NCBI RefSeq assembly: GCF_008831285.2
Contig: NW_022204716.1
Span: 1 to 31,997 of the forward strand
Source of the DNA: Nymphaea colorata
Taxonomy: Eukaryota > Streptophyta > Magnoliopsida > Nymphaeales > Nymphaeaceae
DNA: 31,997 nucleotides
Direction of reading: 5' to 3'
Of this stretch, positions 20,500-30,079 are shown piece by piece. The notes below the pieces were generated by a model. It made no database searches. It saw only the letters and a program-made list of their open reading frames with translations, and was not told the DNA's origin. The stretch's first letter is position 1, and each line of letters opens with the position of its first letter. A program made the translations under genes and the position numbers.

Positions 20500-21040
20500 A
20501 TGGATAAGCAATTGAAAAAGTCAAGGATACTCATCACGGTGGGCACTACCGAGTTCGACCAGCTCGTCTAATACGCTGATAGCCAATAATTCATCGACAT
20601 TGTCAAGGAGGCAGGCTTCAAAGAGGATGAAATCCTCTACCAGTTCGGCACGACGTATGCTCAGCCCTATCTATAGTGGAAAGTACGTGCCGCTTCATTA
20701 GAACCAATTTAGACTCCATCCTAATATCCAGGAAGTGTATGATTCGCACGAAGTGATCATTTCGCACGGAGGAGCAGGTACGCTGTTGCTCTGTCTTTAT
20801 AACTCAGACCCAAACAAAAAGATAGTGGGCGTGGCTAACAATACCCTGGCTGGCAATCACCAAACAGAACTCATCGGCAAACTAGACTCAGACAGTACAT
20901 TCTGGGCTTCAATTCTGTATAATAGCTGAAGGCGGGAAGGGAGAAACTTCTAAAGCTCTGAAGGGGTAGCTTAAACTGAAGAAATACGTATTTCCAACAA
21001 ATCAGTGCTGAACAATTTGGTCTTCGGTGAGGGCCTGTGA
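20500..21040 (+). CDS. ALG13: ALG13-like UDP-GlcNAc transferase subunit
   Basis: The ATG at 20500 gives KSRILITVGTTEFDQL, the diagnostic start of the ALG13 family (GT28 C-terminal fold). After a 19-nt intron (20683-20701) come VIISHGGAGTLLLCL and NNTLAGNHQTELIGKL, the nucleotide-sugar binding motifs. With membrane-bound ALG14 this subunit adds the second GlcNAc to dolichol-PP-GlcNAc on the ER. The last ~60 codons are disturbed. Adding one base each at GGG (about 20910), AAA (about 20953) and AAA (about 20999) gives a family-like tail ending KSVLNNLVFGEGL at TGA 21038, about 174 aa. A 31-nt intron at about 20896-20926 with a stop at 21011 is an alternative. ALG14 is not in the window. Confidence 0.83.
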
Positions 21041-21096
21041 CTCATTGGGTGATAGTGTGCATGCATCATGAGATGTTATTAAATATCAACAGTGAG

Positions 21097-22539
21097 TCAA
21101 TGGTGGTTGATGATGTCGTCGAACTAGTCATACTCCCTCACGAATTCCTCAGAGCAGAAGCTGTTCATGCCGAAATTGCTGTGGGGCAGCATGCCGATGC
21201 TGACTGGAAGGAGCTATGCGCTTTGGGCCATGCTTGGCTATAAGTGCACCATCAGATCAGGACTTTAACTGCGCGTCTACTTTCGGTTTATCTTCTTGAA
21301 TTGACCGTTTGTCTACATCACGCCCGGCTGGAGGGCCTTCCAGAAATCGAAGCTAAAGCTCTCAAAGTCTTTTAACACAATCCTTTCTACACGTATGGGT
21401 ATGGTAGGCTCTTCCCTGCCCTGACTGATATCCATATCCGACTTGGATTGTGTTTCATCCTTATTCTTTTCTTTCCCCTCCCTCTCAGTCTCCTTCTGGT
21501 CGCTGGCATCCTCTTCTTCATAGTCCGGCCCCATCAGTTCTGCCAGTTGCGTCTGTTCCAAAAACTCCTGGATGAGTTCCATTTCTGAGACTGATTTCCT
21601 ATGCTGTCTCTTCTGCTTGTCGATGAGGAGAGTGTACCGATTCTTGAGTGCGTTTTCGGTGCGTCCGTTGAACTCCTTGGCGATTTCTGACCACCGCTTG
21701 TGGCCTCGGTTGGAGTAGATGAAGCGGAACAACTTTAGGTCTCGTTGCGTGTCCAAGGGCCTTTTTTGAGCTTGGGACTCAGGTAACAAGTCCAGTGCTA
21801 GCGGCACTGCTTGGCATTCCGGTAGCATTTGCCAGGATCAGAATACAAATGATACAACTCTTGGGATATGGCCTTCCAATCCTTGATTTCGCTACAATGC
21901 CGCGGTATGGTTCGTCTGCCGACCAATTATCTCAGCAATTAAGATTATGCGGTTGTCCAGCTATGGTGTGCCAATGTCACTTTCTTGAGTCCAAGCCACT
22001 TGAAGCGGCAGCTCTCGGCAGTCACTCCTGGAATCAGCGAGGCCACGAAGGACCAATCCGACTAATCCTGAATAGTGAGGGGCTTACCAGTTGCTTTTCG
22101 GGGTCGGTTATGAGGCGCTGCTCACAATATTTGCTAACAGTCCAGACCAAGATTTTGAGATCATCTTCGCCCCAATTCTTTTTTATTTTACGGGTCTTGC
22201 GCATCCTGCCTAAAAAGACGAGTACTTTTAAATCCTGAGTTCGATGTTGCGAAGAATGTGGCAGTAATCGAAGGAGTCCTCGCGTATCTTTTCGTTCTTG
22301 AAGCCGGGGACCGCATATTCGAATATGTCCTTGCGAACTGGGCTATTCTGGAGTCTTCCGATCTGTTGTGCGAAATTTAGGAAGCGTGTCTTGGCCTGCG
22401 AGAGTGCTGCGAGTTCGTTGTTGAGGGGGTGCTGGGGTGCGGGGGTATAGGGAGGTTCTTCGGGGGTGGGGTAATGCGAGTCTTGGTCGAACCACTGCGA
22501 GTTGTGGGGGAACAGGGAGTGGTTGTCCTCTTCTTCCAT
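21097..22539 (-). CDS. R1R2R3-type Myb transcription factor (about 467 aa)
   Basis: The ATG at 22539 begins an acidic, Pro-rich N-terminus, followed by three Myb repeats. Repeat 1 runs from NWGEDDLKILVW through DWSFVASLIPGVTAESCRFKW. Repeat 2 is SWTTAQSQLLRQLV with DWKAISQELY and KQCRQHWTCYL. Repeat 3 is GPWTRNEDLKLFRF with RWSEIAKEFNGRTENALKNR. Two 20-nt introns lie at 22225-22206 and 22087-22068. One G is missing at about 21747-21752 (GAGACC should be GAGGACC), otherwise repeat 3 loses frame. The C-terminus is acidic and ends DDIINHH at TGA 21099-21097. The three repeats imply sequence-specific DNA binding in the nucleus; targets are unknown. It is convergent with the ALG13-like gene. Confidence 0.85.
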
Positions 22540-22884
22540 GGAATTATAAGCTTCGATAAATAAATTGTCGATTAGTCCAATCGAATATCACATAACTACC
22601 GCACACAACGGGCTATACAAAAGCTAGAAAAGATCAGTATGAGCGTCAATACGGATTTCCCTGCTTTTTAAGCAAGTACTGATCGATTTCCAATTATTAT
22701 GCTTTAATAAATTATAAGGATCCTTCTATAAATTTTACAATATGTCCTCCGATCCCCATCCAACCTCACCCCGCGCAAAATTAACACCACGGATGGTATA
22801 TTTCTGCCCTGGGGATTGAAACTAATAGGAAATATAATATCTGCTTTCTTTTGAATATTATAATCGTTAATTTTTCTCCTATTC
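22540..22884. other. Intergenic region
   Basis: 345 mostly AT-rich bases. The only frame with an ATG that looks at all coding is a 25-codon one at 22742-22819 (MSSDPHPTSPRAKL, TGA stop), too short to support. I see no RNA gene. Confidence 0.5.
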
Positions 22885-23840
22885 TCAAAATCGAAGGTTT
22901 ATATTTTTGACCTGGATTAAAAACTACTGTCCGACCGAAGAGCTAACAGATGGAGTGAGAGTAGAATATGAAGAATCACCTGCAGCCCTGTCGCTACTTC
23001 TTTCCCTTGCAGCTGCTTTTTTTTGAGACGTCTTATTTGGAAGTGCAATGAAAGGAGCGACTTTTGGAATGGTAACCCACCTCTACCGACTCACTACGAC
23101 CTTATTATTCTCTCTGTTTGTGCGGGCATTTCTTCCGCTTTGGCACTTTGTATCTAAAGCTGCGTTTTGGCTTTCGTCACTGATCAAAATCGGTTCTTTC
23201 TTCGATTTCGGGACTTCCTTAAGAGCGGCGGTGGCGCTCTGAGTGGGCCTGTTCTCCTGGTCGAGCAGGGAAAGCTGTTCCTGCTTGGTGGCCTTGAGCA
23301 TGCGCCTCAATTTGTCGATTTCGCTGTTCTGGATGAAGATGAGCTTGCGCATGTACTCGGCCTCGCACTAGAAGGATCCAGCGTCACCACCCGCTTCTCG
23401 CACTTGGTGAGCTTGGCCTTTAGGCACTCGTTCTCCCTTCGCAGGAACTCCACCTAGGAAACTGAATCCAGGTCGTCCAGATCAGTCTTTATTCGATCGT
23501 TCTGGGAAAATTTCTTAGGTTTGATTGGTAGTGGGTAAGGACGGGAGTGAGGGTGTGCGCGTTGTTGGCTATTGCTAAGTTTCTGTACAGTATCATGAGC
23601 ATGGTTGGGTCCGTGCGGTTGTGTGCTATCCTTGGTGGGATGTTCGTTGGCGTGTGAATTGGAGAGGTAGCTGAGCAGGATGATATTGGAGTCGCTTGTA
23701 CTGGCTTCCCTCACATTGCTCTTGGACTTTATACGGTTGTAGATATCGTTGAGCAGGGCGTCTGGGTTGCCGAGGGAGGACTCGCACGGGTTATTGCTTA
23801 TCGTGAATTGTTCCAAGTCACTCTATTTCTTAGTTCGCAT
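22885..23840 (-). CDS. Short coiled-coil protein with disordered flanks (311 aa)
   Basis: The ATG at 23840 is followed by MRTKKQSDLEQF. A His/Ser/Pro-rich, probably disordered region runs to about residue 120. A Leu-heptad segment (VEFLRRENECLKAKLTKCEK, then YMRKLIFIQNSEIDKLRRML) follows, and then a Lys/Ser-rich tail to TGA 22887-22885. The heptads look like a leucine zipper, but the upstream segment is acidic, not the basic region of bZIP factors. The two halves are joined by a 20-nt intron (23387-23368, starting GTG rather than GTA). Alternatively one base is missing at 23371. Both keep the frame. Dimerisation through the zipper is inferred; function is unknown. Confidence 0.7.
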
Positions 23841-23965
23841 TTTAACGATTATTACACAAGCAAAAATCAAGGATCACCCAATTCAAAAAACTAAGAATTC
23901 CAAAGAATCCTCAACGAAGGGTATTGCTTGATGGGATTGCATTGCGATCGATAATATTTATATTC

Positions 23966-24931
23966 ATGCAGAACAGCAGCCAGAAGTCGACTGCACGACC
24001 GCTAATATACCGTCCCAACCGCACCAAGGCGGACATCCACCAATTCGTAATGGGGAACGCTTCCCAGGCTTACTCGGTCAACCTTCCCTTCGAGCCTGCG
24101 AGGACTGCGCCCAACTTCCTCCCCACCTCTTCCCTCTTTGATCGTTACAACCGCAACAACCTCCACCTGCGTGACTGCGACCCCAAGGACGTCACCCCCC
24201 TCCATAAAAATATAGTCATGGCCGAACAGCCTCTCAGCAAGTACTCCCGATCCACTTAGGGAAGTCATCCAGCAGGTGGCCGAAAAGGCAGCGACCAATA
24301 TGATGAAGGAAATGGCAGTCACGGGGTAGCTCTTTCACCGAGAGCCTCCCTCCGACCAGTTCCTGCGGACCGCGCCAGTGCCAGCCGCACCCACTCGCGA
24401 ATACCAGCAAAACGAGATCCTTTTTAACTACAAAGAAATCGGAGAGGCCAAGCGCGAAAGGAAGAAATAATTCCTCTCCGAAATATAGGCGCGGATTGCG
24501 GAGGCCGAGAGGGAAATCGCGGATCTGGAGTAGCTGCAGGAGTAGGAGCGGGTGGAGATGGGGGCGCTGGCTCGCGAGCAGCAGCGAGTGGGGGAGCAGC
24601 TGAGCAGGAACGTAGAGGTGGGCAGGGTGAAGCAGAAAGTGGGACAGGCGACTGGCTGGGAAGAGCCGTAGGCTCGCCAACCCCGCCCAGCATCCACGCG
24701 CAGATGGAGCCACGGGAGATCAACGAGCTGCTGGAGGAGCACATCAGGGCCAACGAGGATTTGCTGGAGCTGGCCGGCAGCGTGCGCAGGAGCCGCGAAA
24801 AGTCGAAGGAAAAGATCACGACTGCCGCCGACGGGTTCAGCAGCACCGTGCAGAGGAAGGACAAACCGCAAAAATCACTCATGAGTACAATGAAGGCACC
24901 GTACAAACCGCCCAAACACAAAGGAAAATGA
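23966..24931 (+). CDS. Coiled-coil protein, two tiny introns (307 aa)
   Basis: I chose the ATG at 23966 (MQNSSQKSTARPLIYRPN). The frame extends further upstream but lacks an ATG. Introns at 24241-24259 (19 nt, GTACTCCCGATCCACTTAG) and 24668-24690 (23 nt) restore one frame to TGA 24929. The N-terminal ~85 residues are compact and Asn/Pro-rich (LFDRYNRNNLHLRDCDPKD). Residues from about 150 to 270 are Glu/Arg/Gln-rich coiled coil with several TAG/TAA Gln codons (IADLEQLQEQERVEM). The tail is basic and ends KPPKHKGK. No known domain. Given the ciliary and structural neighbours, a cytoskeletal or basal-body role is possible but not shown. Confidence 0.75.
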
Positions 24932-25038
24932 TTTTTAGCTCCACTCTTCACCCTAAGTGCGCATCGGTAATACTGGCATCGGCATTCGGCATTAATTATT
25001 CCTTTTAATGTTTATCATGGATATGTAATAAAGGGCCA

Positions 25039-25334
25039 ATGGCGTCTCAAATCAAAGCTTTCGATGACCTCCCAGTCTCTACTGTTGGAACTCCCTTATC
25101 TTATTCCCATTTATACCACCCATCGACCAAGAAGAACTCGCCTTGCTCCAGTCCGAAAGCGAGGAGGGCGTCATTTTGTACTCGCAGAAGATGATTGCGG
25201 ATAACCCTCAGGACACGGCCGAGACTATGCAGCCTATTTTTATGTCTGAACATATGTATCACTTTCAATAAAGGGGATGGCGGAGTGGACAAGGGAGGAG
25301 GCAGAACGGGGAAGGGGTATGGAAAATCAATTGA
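25039..25334 (+). CDS. Small hypothetical protein (about 98 aa), one frame break
   Basis: The ATG at 25039 gives MASQIKAFDDLPVSTVGTPL. The frame then breaks near 25108-25110 (CCCA; one C seems missing). It continues as IPPIDQEELALLQSESEEG and KMIADNPQDTAETMQPIFM to a TGA at 25332. The second half is acidic and has natural-looking codons. No family is recognised. The duplicate at 28711-29006 has lost its ATG and frame. It could be a real small gene with a sequence error, or a decaying one. Confidence 0.45.
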
Positions 25335-25562
25335 ACCGATAAGACTCTTCTCGTCTTCCTGTCTTTACTGTGGTCTTCAATCCTAGTCGAGAGAGAAAAT
25401 ATTCGTCCATTTTATAAATCCAATAACTGAGCACTCAATCAATTTGAAGCATCGAAAAGCCAACACCCTCATCACCATTTTGGATTATACATATAATGAA
25501 ATTGTTATATTGTGATTATAGGGAATTATGATTGATTATTGATCGACTTTCAAAATCATTTT

Positions 25563-26268
25563 TCAGCGCATCTGCAGGAGCAAAGAGGCTCCGAGATAGT
25601 TGTTGGGATAAAATAAGTTGTGGTAATCCTTGGCACAGAATCTTCCATAATAATATACATCTCCCTAACTCGTAATGATGGTGAATGCCTTATCTCCTTG
25701 AAAGAATGCATGGTTCTTAACTGCATAGTCCATAAACTTGAAGGCTGTTCCCCAAACGTCAGATTTGACCGCCTGGGGTTGGAAGGCGAGACCTGCCGCA
25801 TTAATTTGGGTCCTTGCAGTTGAGTTGAAGAGAATGGGACTGTATCAACGTTGTAATTGAGGTCCACCATTTGATGCAGTTGTAGTCCTTCCAGATGATG
25901 ATGCCCACGTAACAGTTATCAACCATCCGAATTCCGTTGATCCACATCCAGTGGTCTCTGAAGGCATAACCACAGACTATAGAGTCAGTGTTAACCCAAC
26001 AGTATATGTGTAGGCGACCATCACGTTCCAGGCGGGGTCCCATAGACTGTTGAGGTGGTCGGACAAACCAGTAACAAAGGAGGTAAAGCTTTCTTTTAGC
26101 TATTTAGTATGTCACTTTGTTTTGTGACCTGTCCAAGTTAGCCCATATATAGTCGTTGATGGCTGTCATATTTGATTCGCTCATGTTGCCTGCGGCCTGC
26201 CAGTCTTTGCCATTGCTACAGCAAAGAAGGATGAGGAAGGTAGTGAGGATTTTGAGTTGAAACTCCAT
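25563..26268 (-). CDS. Trp-rich secreted protein family, copy A (frame broken)
   Basis: The ATG at 26268 starts a signal peptide (MEFQLKILTTFLILLCCSNG) and then the mature start KDWQAAGNMSESNMTAINDY. Recognisable family blocks follow: LWDPAWNV, CGYAFRDHWMWINGIRM, IIIWKDYNCIKWW, SDVWGTAFKFMDYAVKNHAF, and a C-terminus ending YPNNYLGASLLLQMR at TGA 25565-25563. The frame shifts at about 26100 (two bases fewer than copy B), at about 26000 (one base missing in GGG) and near 25850. Whether this is a pseudogene or an intact gene with sequence errors cannot be settled here. The family is unknown to me. Conserved Trp/Tyr clusters and two Cys motifs suggest a compact extracellular domain. Confidence 0.6.
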
Positions 26269-26379
26269 TCTTATTTTATGATTATAAACAACTCAAATAC
26301 GGAAAGCAAAAATACGATCAACAGTAAAATAGGGGTAAATAAACATAGTTTTCCTATGGGTTTTTGGGATGTCCCAAGG

Positions 26380-26754
26380 AAATGCAGATTGGGACAGTGC
26401 CTTTGGATTCGCTACTGTACGGTTTGTGATTTTTGGGGATTTTCCATTTCATTCATGAAAATGGGGTGATTTTTTGCATTTGCTAAAGTATGAAGACAGT
26501 GCACCCAAGGACTGTCCGCATCGAATAGAGTCTTCCCTGTGCCTGCATTTTCATATTCGCTTTGCGACAAGTGGCTTTTTGTGGGAATCCGAATCACAAA
26601 CTTTTTATCCCTGCTGAGGACCCAAGTCACACTAACAACGCTACAGTGCTTTTCCCCCTTGGGCTGAGAGCACGAAAATGAGGGAGTGTTTCTGAATATC
26701 CTTCGGCAGCTAACCGTGAAAATTTATATTGAATACGTTCAAAATTATATTCAT
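26380..26754 (-). pseudogene. Conserved protein-like fragment, unit 1
   Basis: Minus-strand reading includes KKFVIRIPTKSHLSQSEYEN and AGTGKTLFDADSPWVHCL. These are almost unchanged in unit 2 (30080-30422), though both units need frame corrections upstream (FVLSAQGGK against FVLSAEGGK). A possible start is the ATG at 26754. I see no clean full frame or stop. Conservation at the protein level across both units suggests a former gene, or a gene with errors. GTGKT resembles part of a P-loop, but the context does not support an ATPase. Confidence 0.35.
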
Positions 26755-26772
26755 CCAAGTTATAAATAAAAG

Positions 26773-27050
26773 ATGGGTAAGAAAATTAAAAATCGATTGT
26801 TTCGCATTATTTTTGACTATATTTACACTCCTAAGGGTTCTTTGATGGTAAACCATTTTTTATCCCATTTTTTTTTCTCTTATTTTTCTGGGGATATGAG
26901 GGTGCCAACCGAAATTTGGGAGGCTGGGTGTTATCCCAAAGGGTGAAAATGATCAAGAAGTTTAATCACATATCCGCAAGACTGTTTTTTAAGCAGTTTA
27001 TAGTTATTTTCAGTGTGTCGTCCTTCGATGATATCCAAATGATGCATTGA
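26773..27050 (+). CDS. Small hydrophobic protein (about 92 aa), copy 1
   Basis: The ATG at 26773 gives MGKKIKNRLFRIIFDYIYTP then KGSLMVNHFLSHFF. A T9 run then breaks the frame relative to unit 2, which reads on to FDDAQMMN and TGA. In this copy the matching stop is TGA 27048-27050. Basic N-terminus, Phe-rich and probably membrane-associated. Function is unknown. I rely on the comparison of the two copies. Confidence 0.35.
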
Positions 27051-27347
27051 TGAACAGCATCCTCTCACTGGGCAAGAAGCTAAAATGCTCTTTTACTGTA
27101 TTCAACCCAATTAATAAGATCCCATTTTGCTGTCTTTTTTCAGTGATTGGATGAAGAGATAGCTCAGACCAGTTTTGGTGGAACGAGCGAATTTTATTAG
27201 GGAAAAGTCGCCTCCTTTACTCTTCAAAACAGTTCTAAAAGGAAGGGGAAGCTTATCTTCGGACGTATGCATCAAAGGCTATTCATTGATTAGCCAATCA
27301 GAGAAAAAGAGTCAATAATCCTCACCCAACAGTTGTAATCCATTCCG
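27051..27347. other. Intergenic region
   Basis: 297 bases partly shared with unit 2 (about 30720-30960). No supported gene. Confidence 0.5.
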
Positions 27348-27916
27348 ATGAAGCTACATCAATTAGCAATTATCTTGCTTAATTGCTTCCTATATTAGCC
27401 AGGCCAACAAGTTAAGAATGATCAAATGGTCACTGAATCAGTCCACAACCTCAAATTGGTAAAATACCTCTATTCCGACAGGTAAGCAGGACCATTACAA
27501 AAATAGGTATTAGAATAGCTATTAAGAAAATTGAGAAGGTATTCAAGATCATTTACTGCATTCCCATGGTAAAGGCTTACTCCGAGCTTTAGTAGGCTCA
27601 AATCCCACGCCTCTATATCATTTTAGTCATTCTTCTTTCCACCATTTTCCAGTATTTACTCTTCTTTACCTATTCAAAGGCTTTGTTTACCTGCATCCAG
27701 TTTTATTACCTAATAAAGCTCGCTGTATTGTCTTAATTGCTCAATAGGATAAAATCCCTTATTACTTATATAAAAGTCATTCATAGAGACCATTCGCCTC
27801 ATTTGTAGAAAGAGAGTCCTACCCCATCAGGCTCCATTAAGAACTCCAACATAGTTCATATTGATAAATAGTCTTTGGCGCAAATGCAGCCAAAGAATCT
27901 CGCATTATAGGATTGA
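27348..27916 (+). CDS. Signal-peptide and transmembrane protein unique to unit 1 (181 aa)
   Basis: The ATG at 27348 starts a signal peptide (MKLHQLAIILLNCFLYQPGQ). A 23-nt intron (27459-27481, GTA...CAG) then joins HNLKL to VSRTITKIGIRIAIKKIEKV. A hydrophobic stretch follows (RLYIILVILLSTIFQYLLFF, then SKALFTCIQFYYLIKLAVL), probably one or two membrane spans. A Ser/Pro tail ends at TGA 27914. Without the intron the frame gives poor sequence; with it the reading is smooth. The 3' end overlaps pseudogene C by about 55 bases on the opposite strand. There is no counterpart in unit 2. Family unknown. Confidence 0.62.
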
Positions 27917-28504
27917 CTCATGATGATGGTGTAGGCCTTATCTCCTTGGAGGGATGCTGTCTTTGCGATTGCTTCATTGAGTGAGTTAAAAGCTGTTCCC
28001 CAGACATCACTCTTGACGCTTTTTGATGTGTAGGAGCCAAAAGCATCCCTAATTTCTGCCGTTTTGGTTTCATCGTAGGAATAGAGTGGGCTATAATTAT
28101 GATTAATAGTCCACCACTTGATGCAGTTGCATTCCTTCCAGATTATGATACCCACGATGTAGTTATCATCCATCTTGATTCCGTTGACCCCCATTAGTGG
28201 TCCCTGAAGGCTAGCCGTATACTATTGAATCAGCATTCTGACCAACCTTATAAGTCTTGAGGATGAATACGTTCCAGGCGGATCCCAAAGACCATCGAGA
28301 TGGGTTGAGAACTCAGCCGCCAGTTGATACAGCATCGAACCTGTTGCAGATATGATGACGCTTTTGGCTGTTGATCAGCTTGAGTTGGCGGCTATGTAGT
28401 CGTTGATAGCAGTCATATTGGGCTCGATCATATTGCCTGACCCCTGCCAGTCTAAGGAACCGGCAAAGGCTATGGTAATGAGAAGGCAGTGAGGAAAGTA
28501 GGTG
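27859..28504 (-). pseudogene. Trp-rich secreted protein family, copy C
   Basis: Clearly related to copies A and B (LDWQGSGNMIEPNMTAINDY, IIIWKECNCIKWWTI, VKSDVWGTAFNSLNEAI, LQGDKAYTIIMSQ) but defective. There is no ATG at the signal peptide, an in-frame TGA follows IAANSS (about 28375), a base is missing at the DPAW motif, and GYAF/HW are disrupted around 28195-28215. The C-terminus differs and ends CAKDYLSI at TGA 27861-27859. The TGA and the disrupted GYAF block recur in copy D, so they predate the duplication and are not random read errors. Confidence 0.7.
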
Positions 28505-28710
28505 AATCTGTGATTGTTTTTATATTATGAACAACTCTAAATCCCAAAGAAAAATGCTGCTTTCGTTGCTGGTGACTAACTAAATATTCGTATGAAAAAA
28601 TTATTTGCCATGGATCGTGGTTTTGGTAATATTAATATCTTCATTTGAAACCGCGGTTGGTTATTTATTCCTTAACTGTCCGTTACATGCATGGAACAAT
28701 CAATAGATCA

Positions 28711-29006
28711 ATAGTGGCTCAAATCAAAGCTTTCGATAACCTCCAGTCTCTACTGTTGGGAACTCCCTTATCTTATTCCCATTTTAACACCCACCGACCA
28801 CACGGAACTTGCCTTTCTGCATCCTGAAGGCGACGAGTGGGCGTCATTCTCTAATCTAAAATTATGATTGCCGACAACTCTCAGGACATGGCCGAGACTA
28901 TGCAGCCTATTTTTATGTCTGAACATATGTATCACTTTCAATAAAGGGGACGGCGGGTGGACAAGGGAGGAGGCAAGACGGGGAAGGGGTATGGAAAATC
29001 AATTGA
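28711..29006 (+). pseudogene. Relic of the 25039 small gene
   Basis: Matches 25039-25334 through CAAATCAAAGCTTTCGA, TGCAGCCTATTTTTATGTCT and the 3' flank. The ATG is replaced (ATAGTGGC), and several indels scramble the frame between about 28745 and 28860. Some indels are one-base gaps that could be errors; loss of the start is a substitution-type change. Confidence 0.6.
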
Positions 29007-29235
29007 ACCGATAAGGCTCTCCTCGTCTTCCTGTCTTTACTGTGGTCTTCAATCCTAGTCGAGAGAGAAAATATTCGTCCATTTTATGAGGATTCAATAG
29101 CTGAGTCAATCAATCAATTTGAAGCGTCGAAAAGCCAACACCCTCATCACCATTTTGGATTATGCTTTTTGAGATTATTAAATGATGATTATAGGGAATT
29201 ATGATTGATAATTGATCGACTTTCAAAATCATTTT

Positions 29236-29935
29236 TCAGCGCATCTGCAGGAGCAAAGAGGCTCCGAAATAGTTGTTGGGATAAAACGGGTTGTGGAATC
29301 CTTGGCACAGACTCTTCCATAATAATATGGATCTCCCTAACTCGTAATGATGGTGAAGGCCTTATCTCCTTGAAAGAATGCATGGTTCTTAACTGCATAG
29401 TTAATAAAGTTGAAGGCTGTACCCCAAATATCAGATTTGACCGCCTGGGGTTTGAAGCCGAGACCTGCATTGTAAATTAAGGTCCTTGTATCTGTGTCGT
29501 AAGTGGAGGCTAGTGCTCTATTGATAGTCCACCATTTGATGCAGTTGTAGTCCTTCCAGACGATGATGCCCACGTAACGGTTATCATCCATCCGAATTCC
29601 GTTGAGCCACATCCAGTGGTCTCTGAAGGCATAACCATAGACTATGGTGTCAGGGTTAGACCCATCTAGCGAACGGTAAGCTACTATCACGTTCCAGGCG
29701 GGGTCCCATAGGCTGTTGAGGTGGTCGGAGAAACCAGTAACAAAGGAGGTAAAGCTTTCTTTATTGTTAAATACTATATTATCTCGCGTTTGAGATCTAT
29801 CAAAGTTGGCCCATATATAGTCGTTGATGGCTGTCATATTTGATTCGCTCATGTTGCCTGAGGCCTGCCAGTCTTGCCATTGCTACAGCAAAGGAGGATG
29901 AGAAAAAGGGTGAGGATTTTGAGTTGAAACTCCAT
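29236..29935 (-). CDS. Trp-rich secreted protein family, copy B (about 233 aa)
   Basis: Best-preserved member. Signal peptide MEFQLKILTLFLILLCCSNG from the ATG at 29935. From 29852 to 29337 the frame is unbroken: NMTAINDYIWANFDRS, SLWDPAWNVIVAY, YGYAFRDHWMWLNGIRM, IIVWKDYNCIKWW, SDIWGTAFNFINYAVKNH and QGDKAFTIITSQGDPYYYG. Two one-base losses, each visible by comparison with copy A, interrupt it: GGCAAGAC for GGCAAAGAC (about 29872) and GATTCCAC for GATTACCAC (about 29300). Corrected, it ends YPNNYFGASLLLQMR at TGA 29238-29236. It is probably secreted or lysosomal. Conserved aromatic patches may bind a ligand, but that is only an inference. Confidence 0.68.
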
Positions 29936-30079
29936 TCTTATTTTATGATTATAAACAACTCAAATACGGAAAGCAAAAATACGATCAACAGTAAAATAGG
30001 GGTAAGTAATCATTGTATTTCATTTGTATATTTGGGATGTCCCAAGGAAATGCAGATTGGGACAGTGCCTTTGGATTTA

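Larger units (their letters stand above)
25020..28640. repeat. Right-hand segmental duplication, unit 1
   Basis: Direct duplicate of about 28690-31997. Order: small plus-strand gene (25039), secreted-protein copy A (25563-26268), conserved minus-strand fragment (26380-26754), small plus-strand gene (26773), a gene unique to this unit (27348), and pseudogene copy C (27859-28504). The offset is about 3.66 kb up to 27290. After that unit 2 lacks some 300 bases, including the 27348 gene, and the C/D copies align at an offset of about 3.36 kb. Confidence 0.85.

Noticed and set aside
21880-21960. Alternative frame in Myb repeat 2 (DNRIILIAEIIGRQTNHTAA)
   Set aside because: The other frame gives WTTAQSQLLRQLV, which fits the Myb repeat spacing position by position and joins both flanks without indels.
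23454-23816. bZIP transcription factor call for the 22885-23840 gene
   Set aside because: There are leucine heptads, but the residues before them are acidic and Ser/Asp-rich, with no basic DNA-binding region.
14978-24931. Micronuclear IESs or scrambled gene segments as the cause of frame breaks
   Set aside because: Breaks are explained by 19-23-nt GT...AG introns or single-base losses. I saw no TA- or pointer-flanked insertions and no reordered exons.
27570-27625. tRNA-like 3' half (ggctcaaatcccacgcctc)
   Set aside because: No matching acceptor 5' strand or D-arm, and the segment is coding in the spliced 27348 gene.
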